Origin: Desulfohalobiaceae bacterium S24
Lineage (GTDB): Bacteria > Desulfobacterota > Desulfovibrionia > Desulfovibrionales > Desulfothermaceae
Direction of reading: 5' to 3'
Assembly: GCA_011389765.1 (NCBI GenBank)
Contig: JAABTT010000031.1
Location: forward strand, 1-37,393
Length of the DNA: 37,393 nt
Below the pieces are notes generated by a model. That model was not told the DNA's origin, did no database searches, and saw nothing but the letters and a program-made list of their open reading frames with translations. Shown one piece after another: positions 1-7,881 of the stretch (its first letter is position 1; each line of letters begins with the position of its first letter). A program made the translations under genes and the position numbers.

Positions 1-87
1 ATCCCCTTGACGGGTGTGAAAATTGATTTATTTTTTAAAATAAGTTCAGCAAAACAACAGTTTATTTCAAAAAGGAGGTGTTGTTTT

Positions 88-540
88 ATGATGCTGAGAA
101 AATATTTACCCGAGATTCGACGAAATCCTGAAGAGGTTCGGCGTCCGGAACGGACATACGATTTAATGGACAACTTCTTCAATGATTTTTTGAGCACCTT
201 GCCTACCGGCACTGTCACCTTCCCCAAGGTCAACGTCAGCGAAAGCGACAAGGAGGTGCAGGTCAAGGCCGAACTGCCCGGTATGGAGGCCAAGGATATC
301 GACCTGGTCTTCCAGAACGGATCCCTGGTGCTCAAGGGCGAGAAGAAATTGGAAGACGAGCACGAGGATGCAAACTACCACAGTTTTGAATGCAGCTACG
401 GCGCTTTTCACCGGGAGGTACCGCTTCCCGCTGAAGTCGACCGGGACAAGGTCGAGGCCAAATTCAAAAACGGAGTTTTGGAAATTACGATGCCCAAGGC
501 TGAAACAGCCCAGAACAAGCGCATCGAGATCCAGAGCTGA
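88..540 (+). CDS. Hsp20 / alpha-crystallin family small heat shock protein
   Basis: A 150-residue protein of the small heat shock family, ATP-independent cytoplasmic holdases that bind unfolding proteins. The start is set by a very strong Shine-Dalgarno (AAAGGAGGTG, 71-80) nine bases before the first of two adjacent ATG codons (88 and 91). An open frame extends upstream to position 7 but has no comparable ribosome site. The N-terminal ~45 residues are charged, then an alpha-crystallin domain runs from about residue 50 (PKVNVSESDKEVQVKAELPG) to the end. It contains the family signature GVLEITMPK near the C terminus, and a short tail follows. Length is typical for the class A bacterial type. 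The gene stands alone and ends in a strong intrinsic terminator. No clear heat-shock promoter could be read in the 87 upstream bases. Confidence 0.93.
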   Translation: MMLRKYLPEIRRNPEEVRRPERTYDLMDNFFNDFLSTLPTGTVTFPKVNVSESDKEVQVKAELPGMEAKDIDLVFQNGSLVLKGEKKLEDEHEDANYHSFECSYGAFHREVPLPAEVDRDKVEAKFKNGVLEITMPKAETAQNKRIEIQS

Positions 541-564
541 CAGGCTGGTTTTCTGAAAACCGAT

Positions 565-599
565 AAGGGCTGCGAAAGACTCGCAGCCCTTTTTTTTTT
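565..599 (+). terminator. Intrinsic terminator of the hsp20 gene
   Basis: A perfect 11-bp stem (AAGGGCTGCGA at 565-575 with its complement at 581-591) and a 5-base loop run directly into a T tract to 599. It begins 25 bases after the hsp20 stop. Confidence 0.92.
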
Positions 600-621
600 C
601 CGAAATTGCGATCAGACTCTC

Positions 622-713
622 TATACTGATCCAATTTTGGTTTTTACAACACAGACTGCTGGTCCCAAGTCACAAGGGCAATATTTCACAAATAGTTACC
701 TTGGATCAGTATA
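622..713. repeat. 92-bp segment bounded by 13-bp perfect inverted repeats
   Basis: TATACTGATCCAA at 622-634 is repeated as its exact reverse complement at 701-713, with 66 bases between. No obvious target-site duplication flanks it, and the interior has no open frame. It could be a small non-autonomous element or a paired protein-binding site. Confidence 0.5.
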
Positions 714-742
714 TTCATCAATAAATTGAATAAAATCCGGAT

Positions 743-771
743 TTGACAATGTTGTTGGGGGGCTTTAAAAT
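743..771 (+). promoter_or_regulatory. Sigma-70-like promoter for the lipoprotein gene
   Basis: TTGACA at 743-748, a 17-base spacer, and TAAAAT at 766-771. Transcription would start near 778, leaving a leader of about 65 bases before the ATG at 843. Confidence 0.7.
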
Positions 772-842
772 AAAAAAAATTTATAGTGTTTCACAATCAT
801 TCGCAACAGGCCTGGAAAACCGAAAAGCCAATGGAGAATAGT

Positions 843-1295
843 ATGCAAATGAAAAGCTTGTTCCTCGTGATAATTCTTGCGCTGCTGCTTTTCGGCTGCG
901 GCAGCAAGGCCCAGCAGGGCGGGATATTGGGCGGGTTGACCGGGGCTTTGGTCGGTTCACATCTCGGTCCGGAAGACGATGAGCATCGACGGGAAAACGC
1001 TCTGATCGGCGCCGGGATCGGTGCCCTGTTCGGCTATGCCGTGGGCAATGAACTGGATAAATACGACCGCTCTCAGATCGGGCAAACCCTGGAGTACACG
1101 CCTTCCAACCAAACCAGGACCTGGGTCAATCCGGATACCCGGAATCGGTTCCAAGCCACACCCTATCCGGCTTCCCAGCAAGGGGGAAGGATCTGCCGCA
1201 ATGTGTTTATTGATGCCGTGATCGACGGTCGAAGCGAAAAAGTACGGACTCAGGCCTGCCGCCTGCCCAACGGCCAATGGGAACTGCAGCAGTAG
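843..1295 (+). CDS. Glycine-zipper surface lipoprotein (17-kDa antigen-like)
   Basis: A 150-residue predicted outer-membrane lipoprotein. The first ~15 residues (MQMKSLFLVIILALLLFGC) form a signal peptide ending in a lipobox (LFGC). The glycine/alanine-rich segment that follows (GGILGGLTGALVGSHLG, then GAGIGALFGYAVGNELD) is the glycine-zipper helical hairpin of the Rickettsia 17-kDa antigen family. The C-terminal part has the small surface-antigen domain with paired cysteines (GRICRNVFIDAVIDG ... QACRLPNGQWELQQ). The start at 843 is preferred because GGAG (833-836) lies six bases before it; an in-frame ATG at 831 would add four residues. Members of the family are structural envelope lipoproteins of unclear molecular role. 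It is monocistronic with its own promoter. Confidence 0.82.
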   Translation: MQMKSLFLVIILALLLFGCGSKAQQGGILGGLTGALVGSHLGPEDDEHRRENALIGAGIGALFGYAVGNELDKYDRSQIGQTLEYTPSNQTRTWVNPDTRNRFQATPYPASQQGGRICRNVFIDAVIDGRSEKVRTQACRLPNGQWELQQ

Positions 1296-1383
1296 GAAGT
1301 CCGAAGAGGCTGTCAAGAAAAGCTGCTCTCCGAGATGGGTGAGTTTCCGGCCAAACACTAGAGTGAGGCTTGCGCAGGACATC

Positions 1384-2688
1384 ATGAACCCGACGTTTCT
1401 GGCTATACTGGTCTTCCTCCTGGTCTATGCCGCCATAACCTTCGAACTGGTGAACAAGGCCGTGGCGGCAATGCTCGGGGTCATGACCCTCATCATGCTC
1501 GGCGTGGTGAATGAGCATGAAGCAGCCGGATTTATTGACTTCGAGACCATTCTTCTGCTCCTGGGCATGATGACGATTGTTGTCGTGCTCCGGCATACCG
1601 GCTTTTTCACGATCATTAGCGTAAAGATCGCCGAGTTTACCAGAGGCAGCCCTCTGAAGATCCTCATCTTGTTTTCGATTGTCACCGCAGTGATGTCCGC
1701 ATTTCTGGACAATGTGACCACGGTTCTGATCATTGTACCGATTATTATCGAGCTGACTCAGGGGATGGGCCTGGATCCGAAGCTCTATGTCATCTCCCAG
1801 GCGATTATTTCCAATATCGGCGGGACAGCCACCTTGATCGGCGATCCCCCGAACATTATCATCGGCTCCAAAGTCGGACTGACCTTCAATCAATTCCTGG
1901 TGAACCTGAGTCTGCCCGTGCTTTTGAGTTTCGGGGCTGCGCTTTTATATATCTGGTTCACCAATAAGCAGAAATTTCAATCCATCAACACCAACCTGGC
2001 CAAGCTGTTTTCGGTCCAGCTCCTTTTGGAAAAAATCAGGTACCAGTACCTGGATACAACCATTGATCCTTTGTTTCTGGGAAAAGGCCTCTTCTGCCTT
2101 GGACTGACCATCCTGCTGTTTGTGACCCAGACCATCACCGGCATTTCACCGGGTGTAGCCGCTGTTTTCGGGGCCATGCTGCTCATGGTCATGAGCAAAG
2201 TGGACGTGGAAACTGTTCTCGAAGAAGTGGAGTGGGGTACCCTGCTCTTTTTTGCGGGCTTGTTCATTTTGGTGGGGACCCTTGAGGAAAAAGGGGTTAT
2301 TGAATGGATCGCCCATAATGTCTTCCTCAAGGTGGGGGACAACCCCTATGTGCTTGTGCTCGTGGTTTTATGGGTCTCCGGCATCGTCTCCGGTTTTCTG
2401 GACAATATCCCCTTTACCATCACCATGATTCCTATTGTGGAATTCATGCTTCAGAGCACTCCGATCCCAAACAATATTCTGTGGTGGGCTTTGGCCCTGG
2501 GTGCCTGTTTCGGCGGGAACATCACCATGATCGGCGCCTCGGCCAATATCGTCTCCATCGGAATGGCTAAAAAATTCAAACAGGAAATCAGCTTCCTGGA
2601 ATTCATGAAAACCGGCTTTGTCATTTCTCTCATCACGCTCTCAGTGGCTTCGATCTATCTTGTCCTGTACTTGTGGATGTCCTTATGA
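1384..2688 (+). CDS. NhaD/ArsB-like permease of the ion transporter superfamily
   Basis: A 434-residue polytopic inner-membrane protein with about 11-12 hydrophobic segments, of the ArsB/NhaD/CitMHS fold (PF03600-like). Two pseudo-repeat motifs are visible: DNVTTVLIIVPI near residue 105 with GGTATLIGDPPNIIIGS about 45 residues later, and in the second half DNIPFTITMIPIVEF followed by GGNITMIGASANIVSIG. These are the paired discontinuous-helix regions that bind ion and substrate. The family exchanges Na+ for H+ or transports oxyanions and carboxylates; the substrate cannot be told from sequence. The ATG at 1384 follows an AGGA-containing stretch. An upstream in-frame GTG (1339) has no signal and would add soluble residues before the first helix. 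Its stop overlaps the start of the eIF2B-like gene (ATGA), so the two are probably co-translated. Confidence 0.85.
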   Translation: MNPTFLAILVFLLVYAAITFELVNKAVAAMLGVMTLIMLGVVNEHEAAGFIDFETILLLLGMMTIVVVLRHTGFFTIISVKIAEFTRGSPLKILILFSIVTAVMSAFLDNVTTVLIIVPIIIELTQGMGLDPKLYVISQAIISNIGGTATLIGDPPNIIIGSKVGLTFNQFLVNLSLPVLLSFGAALLYIWFTNKQKFQSINTNLAKLFSVQLLLEKIRYQYLDTTIDPLFLGKGLFCLGLTILLFVTQTITGISPGVAAVFGAMLLMVMSKVDVETVLEEVEWGTLLFFAGLFILVGTLEEKGVIEWIAHNVFLKVGDNPYVLVLVVLWVSGIVSGFLDNIPFTITMIPIVEFMLQSTPIPNNILWWALALGACFGGNITMIGASANIVSIGMAKKFKQEISFLEFMKTGFVISLITLSVASIYLVLYLWMSL

Positions 2689-3596
2689 AAGAAAAAGATC
2701 AGGAGCGTGTCTACAGTCTCATCAGAGATCATGAGGATTACATCGGACCCGCCAGGATCGCCTTGTTGTCCATCAGGTCCTTTATTGCGGCCATCAAGGA
2801 ACTGGAATGCAGTTCTGAGACCATTCACGAACAATTCAAAGAGTTGATCGAGACCATCAAGCATACCAAACCGAGGATCGTGCCTCTGATCCATCTTATC
2901 AAGTCATTTGAAAAAGAGATGGAGCAGCATTACGACAGGGACGTGGATGCCATCAAGTCCGAAGCTGTCGGCATCTTAGAGCGCCTGTACGACAAGCTCC
3001 AATCCAATGTGGGCCGGGTGATTGAGCGGGGCATGAACCATATCCAGGAGGACGACCTCATTGTGGTGCATACCGCCAGCACCGATGTCACCAGAATGCT
3101 GGTCATGGCCAAAGAAGTGTTTCAGAAGAAATTCCGGGTCCTGATCCTCAAACAGGATTTCATCAAGACCAAGCAGCTGATTAAATCGCTGTCAGAGGCG
3201 AATATCAGTCTGCTCGTGGTTCCGGAATACAGTTTGAGCCACTATCTGGAGCAGGCGGACAAACTCTTTGTCGGCGCCGTGTCCGTGACCCACGACAGCA
3301 AGGTGCTTGCGCCTATCGGGTCGGCCAATATCGTCAGCCTCTGTCATGTAAACAGGGTCCCGGTCTATCTCTTCGCCAATACTTTGAAATTTTCCTACCA
3401 CCCCTCCTCAAGCCAGAGAATTCATACCAAAATGGTCAGTATCTGTGAAGGCGACTGCAGTTATGTCCTGACCACCCATTCCCATGATCTCTTCCATCTC
3501 TCCCAGGTCGATTTTTTGATTACCGAAGAAGGTACCATTGAAAAGGACTTCATTGATGAGTACGTGGATAAGCTCCGCTCTTCAGCGCGATTGTAA
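2685..3596 (+). CDS. eIF2B alpha/beta/delta-like (PF01008) family protein
   Basis: A 303-residue soluble protein resembling the eIF-2B alpha/MtnA/ribose-1,5-bisphosphate isomerase superfamily. The N-terminal ~110 residues are helical and charged. The C-terminal Rossmann-like part has the family landmarks in order: DDLIVVHTASTDVTRMLV, a strand FRVLILKQDF, VPEYSLSHYLEQADKLFVGAVSV, then the conserved run GSANIVSLCHVNRVPVYLFAN (compare the family pattern of G, nucleotide-site loop, A...vP.yv). I do not see the MtnA catalytic Cys/Asp arrangement, so isomerase activity is doubtful. The ATG overlaps the permease stop by four bases, which points to translational coupling and a functional link with the transporter, perhaps sensing a sugar phosphate or nucleotide. 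The real ligand is unknown. Confidence 0.75.
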   Translation: MKEKDQERVYSLIRDHEDYIGPARIALLSIRSFIAAIKELECSSETIHEQFKELIETIKHTKPRIVPLIHLIKSFEKEMEQHYDRDVDAIKSEAVGILERLYDKLQSNVGRVIERGMNHIQEDDLIVVHTASTDVTRMLVMAKEVFQKKFRVLILKQDFIKTKQLIKSLSEANISLLVVPEYSLSHYLEQADKLFVGAVSVTHDSKVLAPIGSANIVSLCHVNRVPVYLFANTLKFSYHPSSSQRIHTKMVSICEGDCSYVLTTHSHDLFHLSQVDFLITEEGTIEKDFIDEYVDKLRSSARL

Positions 3597-3650
3597 GGCC
3601 AAGCATAAGAACATATAAGTCAGGATACCAATATTACCTGTTTCGCCCCG

Positions 3651-3684
3651 GGCGCATTTTGAGTAAACTTTACCATTTTGCGCC
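3651..3684. terminator. Possible stem-loop between convergent genes
   Basis: GGCGCA (3651-3656) and TGCGCC (3679-3684) can pair across a 22-base AT-rich loop in the 116-base gap between the convergent eIF2B-like and DeoR-like genes. There is no clean T tract, so a terminator role is tentative. Confidence 0.35.
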
Positions 3685-3712
3685 AGGCGGGAAATGGGGA
3701 ACCTGTGTCGGG

Positions 3713-4549
3713 TTAGTGGGCGACGTGGACCTGCACTTCGGCTGACTGCAGGAGGGCCATCATTTCGGGGGGCGGGGACTGGTCTGTGAACAGGGCGTCG
3801 ATCTCGGTGATAGTGCCCAGTCGGACCACGGCGTTCCGGCTGAACTTGGTGGCGTCAGCCGCCAGAAACACCCGGCGGGAGTTGTCCATGATGGCCCGAG
3901 CCACCCGAACCTCCTGATAGTCGTAATCCAGCAGACTGCCATCCTGATCGATCCCGCTGATTCCGATGATCCCAAAATCCACCTTAAATTGTTTGATGTA
4001 ATCAATGGCCGACTGGCCGGTCACGGCCCGATCCCGGTTGCGGAGGCGCCCGCCGGCCACAATGATTTCGAAGCTTTCATTGGGACTGAGGATAAGGGCT
4101 ACATTGAGATTGTTGGTAATCACCCGGAGCCCGGTGTGCCCCTGCAGGGCCTTGGCTACCTCCTCGGTGGTGGTGCCGATGTTGATGAACAGCGAGGCTT
4201 TGTCGGGGATGGTCTGGGCTACAAGCCGGGCAATGCGCTTTTTTTCCTTAAAGGAGATGATTTTTCGTTCGGGATAGGCCACATTTTCGACACTGGAAAT
4301 CATCCCGGCGCCACCGTGATGCCGCAGGACCAGCCCTTTGCTTGAAATCCTGTTGATATCCCGCCGGATGGTCTGCCGGGTCAAGCCAAATCGTATGGAG
4401 AGTTCTTCAATGGACACAAATCCCTTGGAGCGAACCAGGTCCACGATTTGGTTCTCCCGTTGTTCAATCGAGCCTTTTTTCCCTTTTAAGCCCTGTTCAG
4501 CCTTTGCCGGGGAATGACCAGTATCGGATGGTGGATTGTGGGTTGCCAT
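3713..4549 (-). CDS. DeoR-family transcriptional repressor, probable glycerol regulator (GlpR-like)
   Basis: A 278-residue DNA-binding regulator. After a ~28-residue polar N-terminal extension comes the DeoR helix-turn-helix (IEQRENQIVDLVRSKGFVSIEELSIRFGLTRQTIRRDINRISSKGLVLRHHGG split over residues ~30-82). The C-terminal DeoRC sensor domain follows, with the phosphosugar-site motifs NIGTTTEEVA, NNLNVA, GGRLR, GISGIDQDG and ADATKFSRNA. Family members are repressors released by phosphorylated sugars; GlpR responds to glycerol-3-phosphate. It is divergent from glpA across a 354-base gap, which strongly suggests control of the glycerol genes. The ATG at 4549 is the most upstream start and has only a weak ribosome site (AGGA very close). 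A start nearer the helix-turn-helix would match the usual ~255-residue length, so the N terminus is uncertain. Confidence 0.85.
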   Translation of the reverse strand: MATHNPPSDTGHSPAKAEQGLKGKKGSIEQRENQIVDLVRSKGFVSIEELSIRFGLTRQTIRRDINRISSKGLVLRHHGGAGMISSVENVAYPERKIISFKEKKRIARLVAQTIPDKASLFINIGTTTEEVAKALQGHTGLRVITNNLNVALILSPNESFEIIVAGGRLRNRDRAVTGQSAIDYIKQFKVDFGIIGISGIDQDGSLLDYDYQEVRVARAIMDNSRRVFLAADATKFSRNAVVRLGTITEIDALFTDQSPPPEMMALLQSAEVQVHVAH

Positions 4550-4783
4550 GTCCTATAGAATTTCCAGATTTAAGATTGAAAATGTAATATTGCTGAATAC
4601 AATAAGATCAAGAAATTACAAAGACCATGCCCAAAATCATTTTCTCAAGAGCTATAGTTTTCACGGAAGAATGCAATGATTTGGGATTGGCCGGTTCAGG
4701 GTCCTGCCCAAACCCTACCAATAATTAATTTTGTTTACAAGTGAAAAAAAAAGCAGAAAAGTAATAATAAGAAAAAAATATGC

Positions 4784-4811
4784 TTGACATTCACTTAATT
4801 TCCGATAAAAT
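4784..4811 (+). promoter_or_regulatory. Sigma-70-like promoter of the glpAB-transporter cluster
   Basis: TTGACA at 4784-4789, a 16-base spacer, and TAAAAT at 4806-4811, in an AT-rich context. The transcript would start near 4818, about 85 bases before glpA. Confidence 0.68.
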
Positions 4812-4877
4812 ATAAACTATATAATGAAGGTTATTATTTAATAGTTTGAATTAATTGGTTTTTAAACAATATACTAG

Positions 4878-4893
4878 TTTTCGGTTTCGAAAA
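4878..4893. promoter_or_regulatory. Candidate operator for the DeoR/GlpR-like regulator
   Basis: An inverted repeat TTTTCG-GTTT-CGAAAA lies 10 bases before the glpA start codon. GlpR/DeoR-type operators are commonly built from TTCG/CGAA half-sites. It sits downstream of the likely transcription start, so repression would act by road-block or in combination with an upstream site I could not identify. Confidence 0.45.
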
Positions 4894-4903
4894 TTATTTT
4901 TGG

Positions 4904-6466
4904 GTGCGATTCGTGCAAACCCAAGTGCTGATCATCGGCGGCGGCTGCACCGGAACCGGCCTGGCCAGGGATCTGGCCCTGCGCGGCATTGACTGCATTC
5001 TTGTTGAGCAGCGGGACATCAATGCCGGGGCCTCGGGAGGCAACCACGGCCTTTTGCATTCCGGCGCCAGGTATGTTTCCAATGATCCGCATTCCGCTGT
5101 GGAGTGCCATGCAGAGGCTGAACTGCTCAAGCAACTCGCCCCCCAGTGTATCGAGGATACCGGGGGGCTTTTTATTGCCGTCCAGGGCGATGACGAGCGC
5201 TATATCTCGGATTTTCAAAGCTGCTGCGATCGGGAAGGCATCTGGTGCCGGCCTGTGGACTTTCAGGAGGCGGGGGAACTTGAGCCCAGGCTTTCTGCAA
5301 AGCTTATCGGCGCCTATGCAGTGCGCGACGCCTCGGTGGATCCCTTCCGCCTTTCACTGGAGAATATTGGACAGGCGATGGAGCTGGGGGCCGGCTATTA
5401 CAATCGGCATCGGGTTATTGGCATGAAGGCGGGGTCTTGTCTCCTGCACTCCGTTTTGATCCGAAATGTTTCAAGCGGAGAAGATCTGGAGATTGAAGCC
5501 GAGGTCGTAATCAATGCCAGCGGGGCCTGGGCCGGACAGGTTGCGGCCCTGGCCGGGATATCTCTGGAGATGCTTTATTCCAAGGGCACCCTGCTGGTGG
5601 CCCATAACCGGCTGACCAGCCGGGTTATCAATCGCCTCAGGCCCCCCAGCGACGGCGATATCCTGGTCCCCGGCGGAACAGTGTCCATCATGGGGACCAC
5701 GTCGCTGCAACTGCCTGATCTGAGGGATATCAGGCCGACGAGGCAGGAAGCGCGGGAGATGGTGAAGCAGGGCGCAGCCATGCTGCCCGGTTTGCCGGAT
5801 ACCCGTTTTACCCGGGCCTATGCCGGGGTCAGACCCTTGCTGAAATCAGATGATGCAGACGGACGGGCTGTAAGCCGGGGGTTCGCCCTTATCGATCATG
5901 CCCGGGACGGCCTGGAGAATTTTCTGACCGTCAGCGGCGGAAAATTAACCACTTTCCGCTTGATGGCCGAAAAAGCGGCCGATTTGACGGCACAAAAACT
6001 GGGACTCAGAACGATTTGCCGAACCCGGACAGAGGCCTTGCCCGAGACGCACATCGGCAAGTGGAGCGAAGGTGGGCGCTCTCCCAGGGCCTGGCTGAGC
6101 TCGGGTGAAGCAGCAGACCATATCCTGTGCGAATGTGAAATGGTGCCCAGGAGCCATTTTGTTCAGGTGCTTGATGATCTGCAGTCACGGCAGGCAGAAA
6201 CTCCGGATCTGGATCAGTTGCGCCGCAGAACCAGGCTGGGCAAAGGGGCCTGTCAAGGGGCTTTTTGCAGCGTCCGGGTGACCGGAGTGCGCTATGAACT
6301 GGGCGCTCTAAAAGGAGATCAGGGACGCCGGCAGCTCAAGAATTTTCTCCAGGCCAGATGGGCCGGACAGCAGCCGGTACTCTGGGGCGCCCAGTTGGCT
6401 CAGGCCGAATTGAGCGAAGGGATGCACTGCGCTGTGTTTGGCCTGGAAATGGAGCCGTATTCATGA
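4904..6466 (+). CDS. glpA: Anaerobic glycerol-3-phosphate dehydrogenase subunit A
   Basis: A 520-residue flavoprotein that oxidises sn-glycerol-3-phosphate to dihydroxyacetone phosphate (E. coli GlpA is ~540 residues). The N terminus has the FAD dinucleotide motif IIGGGCTGTGLARDLALRG (residues ~9-28), followed by GASGGNHGLLHSGARYV, typical of GlpA/GlpD. Near residue 350, SGGKLTTFRLMAEKAAD is the second FAD-contact region. The C terminus carries a BFD-like [2Fe-2S] domain with ligands C409, C411, C450 and C455 (C-x-C ... C-x4-C), which separates GlpA from aerobic GlpD. The start is a GTG with no recognisable Shine-Dalgarno; no in-frame ATG, GTG or TTG lies between it and the upstream stop at 4847. 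It overlaps glpB by four bases (ATGA) and heads the glycerol cluster. Confidence 0.93.
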   Translation: MRFVQTQVLIIGGGCTGTGLARDLALRGIDCILVEQRDINAGASGGNHGLLHSGARYVSNDPHSAVECHAEAELLKQLAPQCIEDTGGLFIAVQGDDERYISDFQSCCDREGIWCRPVDFQEAGELEPRLSAKLIGAYAVRDASVDPFRLSLENIGQAMELGAGYYNRHRVIGMKAGSCLLHSVLIRNVSSGEDLEIEAEVVINASGAWAGQVAALAGISLEMLYSKGTLLVAHNRLTSRVINRLRPPSDGDILVPGGTVSIMGTTSLQLPDLRDIRPTRQEAREMVKQGAAMLPGLPDTRFTRAYAGVRPLLKSDDADGRAVSRGFALIDHARDGLENFLTVSGGKLTTFRLMAEKAADLTAQKLGLRTICRTRTEALPETHIGKWSEGGRSPRAWLSSGEAADHILCECEMVPRSHFVQVLDDLQSRQAETPDLDQLRRRTRLGKGACQGAFCSVRVTGVRYELGALKGDQGRRQLKNFLQARWAGQQPVLWGAQLAQAELSEGMHCAVFGLEMEPYS

Positions 6467-7770
6467 GCTATCAAAGAGAGCGGCAGACTGAACTCGCCGT
6501 CATCGGGAGCGGCATCGCCGGTTTAAGTGCGGCTTTTTTCGCGGTTCAGCAGGGGATCGAGACCGTGCTGCTGGGCGGCGCCGGGTCCTCTGATTTTGCC
6601 TCTGGGGCTCTGGATCTGCTGTCCACCTTTCCAGGAGAAGTCATCACCCAATGGGACGATCCCTGGCAGGCCCTTGGCGTATTGCCGGAGTTTTATCCGA
6701 ATCATCCCTATACCCACCTCCAGCCCGAGGAAATCGATCTAGCCTTGAACCAGGTCCTTCAGGCTTTGGAGCGAAAAGGTCTTGGCTATCAAGGGCTGGA
6801 GCGCAACGTTCAGCTCATCACCAGCTTGGGGACATGCAAGCAGACCTACCGGGTGCCGGAAAGCATGTGGCCCGGGGTCAAGGCCTTTCAAGACAAGTCT
6901 CCCTGTTTGCTCGTGGATTTTCATGGTTTGAAGGATTTCAGCGGACCCTGGCTCAGGTCGACCCTGGCCCGGGAATGGCCGGCCATTCGGACCGAAAGGA
7001 TTGATTTCCCTGAAACCCGGGGTCATTCGGAACTCTTTGCGGTCAGGCTGGCCCAGAGCCTGGAGTCTGAACGGGTCAGGCAAAAACTGGCCGCGGCTGT
7101 GGCCCCACTCATCAGGGATGAACAATTTCTGGCCTTTCCGGCCCTGCTTGGCCTGTATTCTTCCAGAGCCATCAGGGCCGAGTTGGAAGAGCGGCTGGGA
7201 GTGCCCATCTTTGAAATCCCGACCATGCCTCCTTCGGTCCCGGGGCTCAGGTTTCTGGAAACCATGAGTGACATCTTGAACGGGTATTCCTGTTTTCGAC
7301 GCGAGTCCGGAAAGCGGGTCAGCCATATTCAACGGGAAGCGACCGGGCAGATCGTCTTGACCCTGGGCGATGGCGAATTCTCCTCCAGGGTCCTCAGCCG
7401 GCAGGTGATGCTGGCCACTGGTCGTTTTCTTGGAGGCGGATTGCAGGCTGACCCGGAACAGATCAGGGAGGTGGTCTTTGATTTGCCGGTTGTGCAACCC
7501 TCCCCTGATCAGGGCTGGCATCAGGAGGACTTTTTCGATCCCAGGGGGCACCAGGCCAACAGGGCCGGCCTGGAGGTTGACTCGGTCTTTCGTCCGGTGG
7601 ATACTCAGGGGAATGTGGTTTATGAGAATCTGTACGCCGTGGGCTCGATATTGGCCCATTCGGATTGGATGCGCATGAAATGCGGGGCCGGAGTGGCCAT
7701 CGCTTCCGCTTTCAAGGCTGTCCAGTCGATCAGCACAGCATATAATCAGGAGGATCGATTCAGCCTGTAA
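6463..7770 (+). CDS. glpB: Anaerobic glycerol-3-phosphate dehydrogenase subunit B
   Basis: A 435-residue flavin-binding subunit (E. coli GlpB 419). It begins with a dinucleotide-fold motif (AVIGSGIAGLSAAFFAVQQG, ~11-30) and includes the GlpB-type segment ASGALDLLSTFPGE. The C-terminal flavin contact region reads VYENLYAVGSILAHSDWMRMKCGAGVAIASAFKA. GlpB partners GlpA and passes electrons toward the membrane, normally through the iron-sulfur subunit GlpC. Its ATG overlaps the glpA stop (ATGA), indicating tight coupling and equal stoichiometry. No glpC follows; the next gene, 111 bases on, is a transporter ATPase. Electron transfer must therefore use a GlpC encoded elsewhere or another acceptor. 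Confidence 0.9.
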   Translation: MSYQRERQTELAVIGSGIAGLSAAFFAVQQGIETVLLGGAGSSDFASGALDLLSTFPGEVITQWDDPWQALGVLPEFYPNHPYTHLQPEEIDLALNQVLQALERKGLGYQGLERNVQLITSLGTCKQTYRVPESMWPGVKAFQDKSPCLLVDFHGLKDFSGPWLRSTLAREWPAIRTERIDFPETRGHSELFAVRLAQSLESERVRQKLAAAVAPLIRDEQFLAFPALLGLYSSRAIRAELEERLGVPIFEIPTMPPSVPGLRFLETMSDILNGYSCFRRESGKRVSHIQREATGQIVLTLGDGEFSSRVLSRQVMLATGRFLGGGLQADPEQIREVVFDLPVVQPSPDQGWHQEDFFDPRGHQANRAGLEVDSVFRPVDTQGNVVYENLYAVGSILAHSDWMRMKCGAGVAIASAFKAVQSISTAYNQEDRFSL

Positions 7771-7881
7771 GGTTCGGCTGAAAAACAGGAGACCGGGTCT
7801 GCCAAGTCTCTCCCCGTTCTCTTGGCTTCTTGCATCGACTGCATTATAATCTTTTCATTTCAATGTGGGGAGACTGCTTTA

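Larger units (their letters stand above)
541..842. other. Intergenic region between hsp20 and the lipoprotein gene
   Basis: About 300 bases with no credible gene. It holds the hsp20 terminator, a pair of perfect 13-bp inverted repeats (622-634 and 701-713), and a strong sigma-70-like promoter (743-771) for the downstream lipoprotein gene. Confidence 0.7.
4550..4903. other. Divergent regulatory region between the DeoR-type regulator and glpA
   Basis: This AT-rich 354-base gap has no gene. On the + strand it carries a strong promoter (4784-4811) and an inverted-repeat operator candidate (4878-4893). On the - strand only a poor promoter match could be found for the regulator gene. Confidence 0.65.

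Noticed and set aside
1-70. Possible heat-shock or sigma-70 promoter for hsp20 (TTGACG at 7-12)
   Set aside because: No -10 element lies at an acceptable distance and the upstream sequence is cut off by the window edge.
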